The notes under the pieces are model-generated. The model saw only the letters and a program-made list of their open reading frames with translations, had not been told where the DNA came from and ran no database searches. The position numbers and the translations under genes were made by a program. DNA of 64,000 nt from NCBI RefSeq assembly GCF_035222485.1, contig NC_085925.1, forward strand, positions 496,001-560,000, in the 5' to 3' direction. Below, one piece after another: positions 53,693-64,000 of this stretch; the first letter of the stretch is position 1, and each line of letters begins with the position of its first letter. The DNA is from Podospora pseudoanserina (taxonomy: Eukaryota; Ascomycota; Sordariomycetes; Sordariales; Podosporaceae).

Positions 53693-56307
53693 ATGAATGG
53701 TGATCTGAGTTTGTCTCGGGCCCTGGGCGGTCTACGGATTGCCAATCCCGATGATTCCCCAAACCCCTCACGGGACGCATCGAACGAGCCCCATGATTCC
53801 CCCGAGCCCCAGCAACAGCAAGAATACAGCTACCAGCAGCAACAACCACAGCAACACCATCAACAGCAACAATTACCAATGCAGAGCCCCCTAACTCCGG
53901 ACACCGCAGAGCCTACACCTCCTCGCACTCCACACGACACACTCGACTATCAATCGACGGCCAGGAACTCGCCCTCCCGACCGCCGCACACGTACGAGTC
54001 TGCCGCCGCCATTCTCAAGACCGCGCAGAATAACTTGAACGCGGCCAGAGGCCTAGGCAACTCGGCTGCCTCGAGCGACCCATTCCTGGCGGAAAGATAT
54101 GCAAACTATCAGTCTTCCAGTGGAGGACGCTCGCCAGGTCCAGGTGTTATTGGAGGTCCAGCTGTGTCACCTGAGGCTGGGCCTGGGCATGGACCTGACC
54201 AGCAAGCAACACCCTATGCTGACCCGGGGAGCGAGCCCAGATCTGACCAGCACAACCCAACTTATATCCCATCACGCGAGCCAAGTCGTTCCCAACGCCC
54301 GGCTCCAAGTCCCAGCCAGTCTGGGAACGGTATGATGCCCCCTAGGAGGAGCTCCCAGGGCATGGGCACCACATACGCCCCCATCGCGGGTATTCCCCAC
54401 GCGCCACCCGGGAGTTATGTGCAGGACATGCCGCCAATAGCCAGCAGTGAAGAATGGAAAGACAAAGGCGCCGCCGTCAGTCTCAGACGGGAGGTTGACG
54501 CCGAGGGAAGGACAGTGATCAAGTCTGTCAAGAAGGGAGTTAGAGACTTCTCGTTTGGCAGAATACTTGGTGAGGGGTCCTACAGCACCGTCTATTTCGC
54601 CACCGATCGCCAAACCCTGCGAGAGTACGCCATCAAGGTGCTGGAGAAGAAACACATCATCAAGGAGAAGAAGATCAAATACGTCAACATTGAAAAGAAC
54701 ACGCTCAACCGACTGACGGATCATCCGGGTATCGTTCGGCTTTACTATACGTTTCAGGACGAGGCGTCGCTCTACTATGTTTTGGACTTGTGCAATGGGG
54801 GAGAGTTGTTGGGTGTCCTCAAGAAGACGGGGACGTTCGACGTGGAGTGCACGAGGTTTTACGGCGCGCAGATTCTGGATGCCATTGCTTACATGCATTC
54901 GAGAGGTGTCATCCACCGCGACCTCAAACCCGAAAACGTGCTACTCGATGACCAGATGCATGTGAAAATTACCGACTTCGGCACCGCCAAGCTCTTACCA
55001 GACCCCCGCGAACCCAGGCCTCCAGAAGACTCTAACCAAGGTGGCATGTCCGATGGGCAAAAGGCCACCTCTTTTGTGGGCACGGCAGAGTATGTGAGTC
55101 CCGAGCTCTTGACAGATAAGTCTGCAGGGAAGCCCAGTGACTTGTGGGCGTTCGGGTGCATCATCTACCAGCTTCTCGTGGGCCGACCGCCCTTCAAGGG
55201 CGCTACCGAGTATTTGACGTTTCAAAGGATCGTTGCCTTGGACTACGAGTTTCCCCCCGGATTCCCACCCGCCGCGCGCGATCTGGTAGAGAGATGCTTG
55301 GTCCTTGATCCAAACCGACGTCTCACGGTGGAACACATCAAGAACCACGAGTTTTTTGATGGACAGCAGTTCGGCAAGGAGCTGTGGAGGATGAAAGCCC
55401 CGCGTTTGAGGCCATATGTACCGCCTGCTCAAGAACCCAACATTATTCAACTCAATGGCGGGATGGGCGGGAGCCCCAAGAAGCCACAACCAGCTCAGTC
55501 GCGAAGTCCTCAAGGGCAATCGAATGGCCAGAGACCAGCCAGGATTATTACCGAGTTGCCACCGCCAACGCAGCTTGATATCGAATGGTCGCCAGTTCTG
55601 ACTAGAAATAACGAACGGATATTGAAATTAGGCGACCTGATGGTGATATCCTCCCCAATTCCAAACAGTCCTCACGGGAGAGGCGAGGGCGATGGTCACA
55701 AGAAGCTGTCTCGCTTCTTTGGTGGCAGCACCACCAAGAAACGTCAACGGCTTGTCATGATCACGTCGAGCGGACGCATCGTGCTCTGCCCGGCTGGTGG
55801 TGAAGAGAAACGGTCGAAACAGGAGATCTCGCTTCTGGCACCAGACTGTGCGTGGAGAAGTCAGTTGGACGCCAAAGGGCAAATGGTTTGGTGTGTCGAT
55901 ACGGTAAGCTGATGATATTATCCTTTTTTTGGAAAAATATGTTTGTGTGCTAACAACAGAATCAGAACGGTATCCATTATCAATTCGAGGAGCCAAAGTC
56001 GTCCCAGACTGAAGGGTCCAAATTTTCGGTAGACGATTGGATTGACTCGCTTCAGCGGGCAAAGGACCTTGCCCTCTCGCAGAACCTAAGCGGTGAGAAT
56101 GGATTTGGTGACATGTCGTCCTCCATGTCGAGCCCAGCGAGCACAATGGGTGGTAGAGCCACCTTCCCCGAGGGATACAGCATCAGCGACAGATCTGGGC
56201 GCAACCAGCTCAGCAAGAGCCAAGGCAGCTTGGAAGATCCGACACATGTGAAGCGCAACCGGTTCAGCAAGCGTCAGTCAAAGAATGGACTAGGGGCAGC
56301 TTTCTAG
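53693..56307 (+). CDS. pdk1: 3-phosphoinositide-dependent protein kinase 1 homologue (Pkh/PDK1)
   Basis: Two exons, 53693-55903 and 55960-56307 (intron 56 nt), give 852 aa. The N-terminal ~280 residues are Pro/Gln/Ser-rich and disordered. The kinase domain spans ~285-557: glycine loop GRILGEGSYSTVYFA, VAIK-type lysine in EYAIKVLEKK, HRDLKPENVLLDD near 409, DFGTAK near 430, and the AGC-kinase activation loop SFVGTAEYVSPELL with the autophosphorylated Ser. After a linker, residues ~640-790 look like the PH-type domain of PDK1 (RQRLVMITSSGRIVL, then DWIDSLQRAKD at its end). PDK1/Pkh kinases phosphorylate the activation loops of Ypk/Sch9/PKC-type kinases and respond to sphingolipids at eisosomes. 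The second half of the PH-like domain is in exon 2. The C-terminal tail is Ser-rich and basic. Confidence 0.94.
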
Positions 56308-56945
56308 TTTCAATTGCCTTCACGACAAAACAGGACACCACGAGCAAAGCACAAGGCACAGCAACGGGATGTGAACTAAAGGGGACGAGTTTCGATATGG
56401 GATCAGCCTTCCCAAGGAATGGGATGGAGGAAAAGACACAAGGAGGGCATTACATTATTATTACTACTACTACTCGTACTACACACCTTTAATAGGCATT
56501 TTTGGTAGCGTGGCGCAGGGTTACCTTGGAGCATCACCCTGTCGCCTGTCAGTGTACTTTTTGGCAAGGAATTGTAGGGGATTGACAGGAAAATTGTTTC
56601 GGAATTTAGAGGAGAGGCTGAATGTTTATTCGTATCGAGTGTGTACAAGCTAATGAGGTATGTTCAAAAGGACGGGCAGCAGAGAGCTGTCATATTTTGT
56701 AGCGCTCAGACCAGCTTTGCTGTAATCCGTGCCAAGACATAGTGGAACCCCCTAGCCCAGCCAAGCCAGCAGTCGGCAGGAACGCCAGCGACTTTTCCAC
56801 ACCACAAACTCCACCAGACTTGGAGAAAGAGCAACGACGCGATTGACGCGCCTGCATCCGCCATTCAACGCAACGTGCAATCGACCATTGCTGTCGGACG
56901 ATAGCGTCATTACACTCCAGACTGGGGAAGCGCCAATCGACCACA
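56308..56945. other. intergenic between pdk1 and the BAF60-like gene
   Basis: 3' flank of pdk1, with an ATT/ACT microsatellite near 56,452-56,478, followed by the promoter of the next gene. No gene seen. Confidence 0.6.
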
Positions 56946-59029
56946 ATGCAGTCCCAACCCCAATTTCGTCCCTACGCCACGCCCCACGGCCACCCTCCTC
57001 ACGGAACACCACACCACGGCCATGGCAGCCACGGTGGGCATCCCAGCCCTCATGCACCCCCAAGGTCAGGAGCATCGCACCGCCGAGGCGGCATTGGTAA
57101 GTAGTGACTTCCATCGCTATGGAAGGGCAGGGCCTTCATCAGAGATCGCCTCCATGATGGTCCATCCCATTCTTTTCCCATCACCACCGAAGCCACCTCC
57201 TCACATGTCATGTCCGACATGACTCCATGACCACCCCCGGCCCCTCCATCCCCAACCCGCTCCGCTTTTTGCCTTGAGCCTGCTTGGGTTGGCCCTGGCT
57301 GTCGATAGTGCCCGGCCATCGGCATGGTGGAGCTTGACATTTAGGTTTCTTCCTCTACCTCACGTCCATCATCGCTTCTCCAGCCCAACAGCCGCAGCCC
57401 TCCCATACACTTTCCGCACTGTTATTCGCACATACACGCTCAATTCTGCGACCAGCATCATCACAAACTATCATTAGCTTCAAGACCTAACCCCTCGCTT
57501 CCATATACAGGCCCCATGATGTCGGCCGGCCCTCATCCCCAGGTGCCCATGACGGCGGCGCAAATCAATCAGCAGCATTACCAAGCTCAACAGGCCAACC
57601 AGCGCGCCAAGATCAGAAGCCGCAAGCCCACCGACAAGAACCTCCCAGATGGCATCGACGAGCTGCTCGTGGGTGGCCCTGACCTGGCAGTGGCCTATAG
57701 GCAGTTGCGTGACTTTGAACGCCGGCTTGATGCTACCATGACGCGCAAGAAGTTGGACATCATGGACTCACTGTCCCGCAACACCAAGGTAGGTCTGGCT
57801 GGTTTACTCAGCACAAGACATCATAACTGACTTGCTGGAAATTATAGCACCAGCGGAAACTGCGCATCTGGATCAACAACACGGTCGAGGATCAGTACTG
57901 GCAGGCGAGTGCATCCAGCATGGACAACTTTGAATTTTCTTCCACTTCCGAAGCCACCTATCGCGTTACTATCGAGGCCCGATTGCTCGACGACCCGCTC
58001 GATTTGGATAAGGACAAGGGCAATGACGAGGACGACGCCGGCAAGGAAGCCGATGGCGAGAAGATGGACACCGACGACAAGCCGCAGCAAAAGCCTGCTC
58101 CCGCTAAGCCCGGCCAGCGGACGAGATTTGCGCACTTCTTTAAAGCTCTGACGGTTGAGCCTGACCGCCCGAAACCTGGAGCCCACGGAAATGAAACTAT
58201 TGTCGAGTGGAAGAAGCCAGACAAGACGCCCTCGGGAGCACAGAACCTCCCCGCGATTGCCGACTTTGACGAATTCGCTTTCAAGAGGCCTGGGGATGAG
58301 AACCTCAACATCACCGTCAACTTGTTCAGGCACGAAGAACCTGAGCGGTTTGCTGTGAGCCCGGAACTGGCCGATATCATTGATGAAACAGATGCCACCC
58401 TCAAGGAAGCAACCTTGGCCGTCTACGAATACATTAAGCTTTTCGGCCTGCAGGACGACGAAGAGACTCGCAACTTCCGATGTGACGAATATCTCAAAAA
58501 GATTGTTGGCCGCGACATGGGCATGATTGGTCATCTCCCCGACTACATCACACCCCATTTGCGCCCGTTGCCCCCTATCAAACTTCCTTACACCATCCGC
58601 GTCGACGAGGAATTCCACAAGAGCCCCACACCTACTATTTACGACGTCACGGTTGCTGTGGATGACCCCATGCGCGCCAGGTACCTTTCCTTCTTGCATA
58701 ACCCACAGCACGCCGGTATGTTGAAGGAAATCGCGCGCCTCGACGACCAGCTGGCAACCGTTTGCCAGGCGCTTCATGAGTCCAAAGCTCGGCACACCTT
58801 TTTCACGTCCATGGCCAACGACCCGGTTGGATTTGTCCGGACTTGGCTGTCGTCACAGAAGAGGGACTTGGACATTATCCTTGGTGAATCGGCGAGGGGC
58901 AACGGGGAGAGCATACATGGTGACGAGTGGCGGAAGGGCGGCAGGGATAGCGTGTGGAATACGGCTAATGCGAGGGAGAGTGTGAATGTGCTGCTTTCTA
59001 GGCCGCCGTCGAGGCCACAGCAACGCTAG
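56946..59029 (+). CDS. SWI/SNF-RSC complex subunit, BAF60 family (SWIB domain)
   Basis: Three exons, 56946-57096, 57511-57788 and 57848-59029, give 536 aa. The family (Snf12/Rsc6 in yeast, Ssr3 in fission yeast, BAF60 in animals) is a core subunit of nucleosome remodellers. N-terminal residues 1-55 are His/Pro/Gly-rich (RPYATPHGHPPHGTPHHGHG). A helical N-terminal part reads QQANQRAKIRSRKPTDKNLP ... AYRQLRDFERRLDATMTRKK, as in BAF60. A beta-rich core begins at HQRKLRIWINNTVEDQYWQA, with an acidic Asp/Lys insertion (~185-210). The SWIB/MDM2-type domain lies at ~337-385 (YEYIKLFGLQDDEETRNFRC, DEYLKKIVGRDMGMIGHLPD). The C-terminal part (IYDVTVAVDDPMRARYLSFL, then helices) matches too. Intron 1 is 414 nt, far longer than others here. 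A second ATG pair lies at the start of exon 2. Whether it is Snf12 or Rsc6 cannot be told. Confidence 0.92.
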
Positions 59030-60141
59030 ACGCCTACGGCTGCCACAACTCAGGAGGGGGACTTTGGGAAAAGGATCCAACCGTGATAGCAAGGCCAGGC
59101 CAGGAAAAGGGTGGGCAGGATAATGTCGAGAAGGAGCTTGAGCTTTTTATGGAGGAGTTTGGTTGGTGGTCATGAGGTATTTACATGTTTTTGTGATTGA
59201 ATTTTCGGGCGTTTTCATGTTTTCTTGGTCGGTGTGTTGATAGCACTTGTTATAGCGGAATTAGGTGACTTGGGTTGTGTTGTTTATGTTGTGGGTGATT
59301 TTGTTGAACTCGGTGAACTTTTTGGTGTGTTTGTAGGTGTTGAAGGGTCTATTGTTCAACATGACATGTGGATATATGGAAGGGGTAATGTCGCATGGCT
59401 ATTACAACGAAGGCGGACTTTGGCTAGATGTGAGAGACGAAACGGTGATCAAAACCTCTAGCAAACGTGGTCGCCGACCAAGTGGATGAATATGAGAATT
59501 TTGTTTACGACCCCCCTCGATCTGGCGGGGACCCCCCTTCCCATTTCCATGCTTCCAACATTACGCCATACGTTAAGCTACATCAAAGATATATAATTTT
59601 TACTACTTTTTTGTGAAAATAAAAATAAGAAAACCAGATTTAATGTAGAATAGCTTAGAAATAAGTGTAAATTACATTTTTGTTTCATTTTTCTTTTCTG
59701 TTAAAAAAGAAAAGGAATCTTTAGACTATATATGTTGGGCTTTCGGGAAAGCGATGCGAGTAACATCAAAACCACTTTGGAAGTCGGAACAAATTGTTGG
59801 ATTTTTAGATTTTTAGATTTTCTTTTCAGGGTTAGGGAGTTAGGTGGCTAGAGGGGGGTCCCAAACGAATTCTCATCAATATACCTGAGTCACAAAGAAG
59901 GGCAAGAGAAAAAACCACAACAGAAGGCGTTGTTCATGACATGGCAGTTCATTTCATTCTACTTTCTAAAACACATACAGGAAACTCCCCTCTTACAGGA
60001 AACACAAAAAGACAGATGGATAGATGCAACTATTCTCCATCATTATTTGCTAACATCATTGAAACATTTGCCTCCCCTGGTATCTTTGCCCCCCCATTTC
60101 CACCGTTAACACCGCCATATCATCATCAATCACCAACCCCT
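59030..60141. other. convergent intergenic region with a MITE-like element
   Basis: 3' flanks of the BAF60-like gene (+) and het-c (-). Contains the AT-rich inverted-repeat element at 59492-59876 (separate entry). The 59,160-59,400 part is TG/GT-rich. Confidence 0.6.
59492..59876. mobile_element. possible MITE (small non-autonomous DNA transposon), AT-rich interior
   Basis: About 385 bp bounded by inverted repeats: left 59492-59517, beginning ATGAGAATTTTG, and right 59852-59876, whose complement begins ATGAGAATTCG. Both end in GACCCCCCT. About 22 of 26 positions agree. The interior has no coding capacity and is strongly AT-rich from 59,580 to 59,720, unlike both flanks, which suggests an old copy with many C-to-T/G-to-A changes of the kind RIP causes in Sordariales. 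A clear target duplication is not evident; AT bases border both GAGAATT ends but could be part of the repeat. No family is assigned. Confidence 0.5.
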
Positions 60142-62510
60142 TTAATACCGTTGATAACCCCCCCACTGAGGCGGCTGCTGCCCCGGATACCCCCCTCCCT
60201 GAGGCGGCGGCGGCGGATGCTGTCCAGGATAACCACCTCCATACTGCCCATGATGATGCGGCGGCGGGGGCTGCTGGTAACCACCCGGACCACCATAACC
60301 ACCACCACCATACTGCGGCTGTTGCTGAGGCGGATATGCCCCCGGCCCACCGCCACCGCTATACCCCGGCTGAGGACTAGGCCTGCCATAAGACCCCCCA
60401 CCACCACTCCCATACCCACTCGACCCCGGCCTCTGCCCATACCCACCACCAGACGACCCCGGCCGAGGCGAATACCGTGCATCAGCCTGCTGCTTCTTAA
60501 CCTGCTCCCACAACGACCCCGCCGGACGGCCGTGACCATGATCACAACCGTTACCTCCGTGGCTAGGGGCTGAGACACTACGGGAACCACTGCTGGAATT
60601 GCTCGCGAGGATGTGGTTATGGTGATTCTTGACCGATTCAGAAGACAAAAGGGAGTTGAGCTCGTGCCTGTGCTTCGTCTCCTGCGTCCACTTGCGCACA
60701 GTCTCAAACATGTTGCGATGAATCTCAACCCGTTCGTCGCGGGCGGCTGGGTGGTGGAAGGCGCGGAGGATGTCGTTCAAAACTTCGTCGACGGGGACGC
60801 CGGGGTTTTCAAAGGCGTAGAGGATCCGGCTAATGGGACAAGGGTTGTGTAAGAGACAAAAGGGAGAGGATGGGGGGGCTTACGGAACGACATATTGAAC
60901 TATTGTGACGGAAACACGCCCAGCGCACGAGTTGAGCACGTTGGTAAAGTGGTCTTTTGACAGCATCGAGTGGGTGGGGTCGTTGCAGCGGGGGTTATTC
61001 CACGGCTCTAGCTGGGCGTTGGCGCTCGACTCGATAAGACCGGTCGACCCGTCCTTCAAGACCTTGGAGACCTGCTGGATGATGGGTCTGATGAACGGAG
61101 CGAGGAGCCCCAGGATGAACGCTGTCAGCGTCTCGCTGATTTTCTCCAAAAGAGACTCCAGCCCGGGGATCTTGGAGATCATATTGTTGATGGAGCGGAC
61201 GATCTTGTCGCGGAACTCGAGGATGGGGTAGATCTGTCCCGAGACCTTGACCGGGTCAAAGTTGGGGTTCATGCCGGGGACTTGGTTGACGTTGTCGCGG
61301 GTGAGCTGTTGCATGTTTTGCTGCTCTTGGGCGGCCGAGGCGGCCTTGAGGCTTCTGGCCTGGGAGGCGAAGCCATCACCCACGCTGGGGAGCTGGCTGA
61401 CGAGGGAGATGAAGTCAGGACCGGAGGAGCCGGAGCCCAGGAAGCCGCGCTGGCCGGAGGAGCTGTTGCTGTTTTGCTCGGCGGCTTTGAGGGCGATGTC
61501 GATCTCGTCGACTTCAGATTGGGTGAAGTGGTCGGTGGCCTCGCTGTGAGACGTTGTTAGTAACCAGTTACATTTGTTGAGGGAGGCGGGAAGCTTACCC
61601 AAGCACAGAGTGCAAAAAGTCCACGGCTCCGAAAGTACCGGTTACCAAGGGGTAGACTCTTTTGCCGTTAAGGCTGATCTGGGTAGAAGAACCGCAATGG
61701 GCAAACACATTGTGATAACCGAGCTCGATGAGGGCAAGCTCGCAGTAGTTGCTGTGAGCGCTGAAGTCTTCCATGCAGTGGAGAGCCTGGCCCAGACATC
61801 TGAGGGCCTCGCAGAGATCAGACTCCCTTCCCTTGTGGGTGATACCACTTGTGTAGAGACGGCCAAAGTGGATGGCGCGGGCAAAGCTCCATCTCAGATA
61901 ACCAGCGCTGGTGGCCCAACCGCCGCTCTCGTTGGCGATGTAGTTCTTCATGCCAGTACGGGGATCGATTTCAAGCTCGCGGGGATCAACAGGCCCTCGG
62001 AGTCTGGTGTCATATTTACGAGCATCCTGGTTGTCGGCGTAGTCCTTCGGGTTGTCAATATGCTCCTCAGGACGATAGCATCCCAGGCGCTCTTCGGTGA
62101 CCTCGAATTCCTCGGTGGCATAGCCGTTGGCCATGAAGGAGAGGACCCAAACAATAATTCTGATGGTAGCGGCATTGACGCCCTTCAAACTGCCAACATC
62201 AACAGCTTGCGAATAGTCTCTCAGCCAGTTGCCAAAGTAGACACGGCCAACCATCATGGTGGTCCATTTTTTGCCATACAAGAAAGCGATGTCCTTGAGT
62301 GTGTCCTCGATATCTGTTGTGACGGTCAGTCATGATCACGCTTCGACAGACAGAGCTTCACGTACCTCCATGTCTCCAGTTATGCCCCTCAACTTGGGCA
62401 ATAGAGGGAATGTTCCCAGCACCAAACGCGGCGGCCTGACCGGGAAGAACGAGAAGAATGACAGCAAGGACCAGCAGAGCGCTGCCCCAGCCTATCCTGA
62501 GTCCCGCCAT
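60142..62510 (-). CDS. het-c: HET-C heterokaryon incompatibility protein homologue
   Basis: Four exons, 62510-62366, 62313-61599, 61543-60884 and 60829-60142 (introns 52, 55 and 54 nt), give 735 aa. The signal peptide MAGLRIGWGSALLVLAVILL...GQAAA marks a secretory or plasma-membrane protein. The HET-C domain follows: FGAGNIPSIAQVEGHNWRHG, VGRVYFGNWLRDYSQAVDVG, LGQALHCMEDFSAHSNYCEL, then VYPLVTGTFGAVDFLHSVLG. Next is a variable-looking Ser/Gly/Gln segment at roughly 290-330 (AAEQNSNSSSGQRGFLGSGS). A helical part continues (ISKIPGLESLLEKISETLTA) to WTQETKHRHELNSLL, and a Gly/Pro/Tyr/Gln-rich tail ends the protein. In Neurospora crassa het-c alleles that differ by a short insertion/deletion region cause vegetative incompatibility together with the linked HET-domain gene pin-c. 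The N. crassa protein is longer, mainly in the Gly-rich tail. No HET-domain gene is seen in this window. Confidence 0.95.
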
Positions 62511-63966
62511 TGTTCACCAAATCGAGATAGTATCCAGATTCTGTGGGTTGTCAATTTTCCGTTGTTTGGAGCTCAGCCGATTTTGGCGCTTGTTTTTCTG
62601 TTGCACTTTGCGAATGCGCCCGCAGCTGGTGAAAAACCAGCCGGTCTTGCGCCTCTGCGTCACACACCAAACGGCGTGATTGGGCTTGAAATAGAACCCA
62701 CTGACCTGGTTGGAGCCTTCAAACACTCAGTATATATTACTCTCAGAGTATCAGAGGAAGAGATGGTTGGTATAGCACACCTGGCAGCCTCTTGGGGTTG
62801 GGAGACTGAGCTGAACTTGGTAGGAAAATTGCCAAGCAGCAAGTAAAGAGCTCCGCCATGGATTCTTTACGTCAGATTCGGGGATTCAGAGCGAGAGCGA
62901 ACGAACAAACCAAACGGCGTTGGTCACATCCTCACCTTGTCGCCAACCGCCGCACAGAAAGAACCGTCAGATAGGCTAACGCCGTTGCAGACCGTTGGCT
63001 CCTTATTTGGTACACTACTCAGATTAAACCCATCTTGCCGTACTCATCATACCCAGGAATCCCATATTTCCATCTGTCTTGCAAAACAATCACGGTCAGA
63101 AAACACCCTTCAGCTGCTTGTTCCTACCACACAAGGAGGGGCAACCAAGCATATGCCCCGCCATCTTGGCCGAGTTCGAGTTCGTGCCAAGATATTGAAT
63201 GTGCCGTCATACCCGGATAACTGAACGAACTGGTTGGAAGACTTGGGTAGCTGCATATTTTGCTAACGGGGCACAGCCTTATACAGTTACACGCAACGGT
63301 CCCCTTGCAGCGGTCTGTTTCGCACCGTGTGTGGTTCCCCCATCCAGCCTTCCATCAGTTCTCGACAGTGACTCGACAGTCGACTGATCCCGGGACCAGA
63401 GTTTGGGTCTTTTTGATGCTTCAACATGTGCTCTCAGAGGACTTGAAAGGACCCGAAGACTCCGGATCAGCCGTTTTCCCCCAGCCTCCAGGGCTGCTTG
63501 GCGGCATTACAGTACCGGTTGTAACGCCACTGTCATCCGATGGCCGATGGGATTTGGCAGCAGCGCGTGTGTATCCGACTGCCATTCGCGTCTTTTGATT
63601 AGTGTGACCCCTGAACTGAAAAAAAGTCATCCACCAATCCGCGACGAACGACAGCGCTGGGCCCCTTGCATTATCTGTTCCTTTGCATGACCTTTTTGTC
63701 CCCTGTGATCTTTCCTCTGTCCAATTCCCAAACCTCGACATCTTTGTTTGCTTCACTTCATCGTTTTTGGCTTTGCCCATTCTTGCCCAAAGCCGGTGTC
63801 GCTCGATACTCTAGCCTCGCCGTTGTCGCCGAGCGAAGACCCCATAGAGTCGTGTTCTAGCGGCCCCGAGAAGCCCGAACCTCGTTGTTACCCTGGTCTC
63901 TTTTTTCAGTTACTGGAGAATAACAACAACAACCACACAAGAAAACACCACAACCTCACCGTCAAC
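62511..63966. other. divergent promoter region of het-c and the right-edge gene
   Basis: 1.45 kb between two 5' ends. No supported coding sequence; the plus-strand 196-codon frame at 62,256-62,846 is antisense to het-c exon 1 and its leader. Confidence 0.5.
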
Positions 63967-64000
63967 ATGCCCGGTCGAACACTACCGACCTTTGCCCTCG
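63967..64000 (+). CDS. start of a gene cut by the window end
   Basis: ATG at 63967 follows a CAA/ACA-rich leader, with A at -3, typical of fungal start sites. Eleven codons are visible (MPGRTLPTFAL). The product cannot be recognised. It is called from the leader and start context only. Confidence 0.4.
   Translation, partial: MPGRTLPTFAL

Noticed and set aside
1-64000. Search for LTR elements, virus-like genes and CRISPR arrays
   Set aside because: No reverse transcriptase, integrase, capsid or long terminal repeat signatures and no spaced direct-repeat array were seen. CRISPR is not expected in a fungal nuclear genome.

Overview
This window is nuclear DNA from a filamentous ascomycete, most likely Sordariales (Neurospora / Podospora / Chaetomium relatives). 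The evidence is gene structure with short introns (about 50-65 nt; GTA/GTG donors, CTAAC-like branch sites, CAG/TAG acceptors), roughly one gene per 3 kb on both strands, and the families present: an ORFan-like left edge, pyr-4 type OMP decarboxylase with a fungal insertion, a Zn2Cys6 regulator, MO25/HYM1, SFI1, PDK1, a SWI/SNF BAF60 subunit and a HET-C protein. Genus is not resolved. Gene models were spliced by eye from reading frames and splice sites; where all exons join to a whole number of codons this is stated.

Layout. 0-4.2 kb holds two poorly recognisable multi-exon genes that both look damaged. 4.9-6.1 kb (-) is phosphatidylinositol synthase; after a 3 kb gene-poor stretch come OMP decarboxylase (9.1-10.2 kb, +), a Zn2Cys6 regulator (11.1-13.9 kb, +) and tRNA-Thr(AGT) at 14.25 kb. 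15.0-23.2 kb (-) is one 2732-codon reading frame for a giant repeat and coiled-coil protein. 24.5-28.3 kb carries a six-cysteine small secreted protein (-), a YggS/PROSC PLP-homeostasis protein (-) and, divergently, a protein with seven AT-hooks (28.3-30.3 kb, +). 31.5-37.0 kb has the divergent pair HYM1/MO25 (-) and cytosolic isoleucyl-tRNA synthetase (+). 38.2-43.4 kb has SFI1 (+) and ribosomal protein L26/uL24 (+). 44.9-52.2 kb (-) has a BTB protein and two unrecognised, largely disordered proteins. 53.7-59.0 kb (+) has a PDK1-type kinase and the BAF60-like subunit. 60.1-62.5 kb (-) is het-c. A gene begins at the right edge (63,967, +).

Functionally this is mostly housekeeping: lipid (PIS1, PDK1), translation (IleRS, L26, tRNA-Thr), pyrimidine synthesis, chromatin (AT-hook, BAF60), spindle pole body (SFI1) and hyphal morphogenesis (HYM1). 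The genes do not form a cluster. Accessory features are the secreted protein, het-c (allorecognition), the damaged left-edge genes and a small AT-rich element with inverted ends between the BAF60 gene and het-c.

The points most worth a second look are: an unbroken 51-codon Gln-rich frame directly after the HYM1 TAG stop; the 385 bp inverted-repeat element at 59.5-59.9 kb; two unrelated internal repeat systems in the giant protein; an AT-hook gene whose first coding exon is only the ATG; and a 125-codon overlapping frame that starts before SFI1. I did not find a clearly new multi-gene system.
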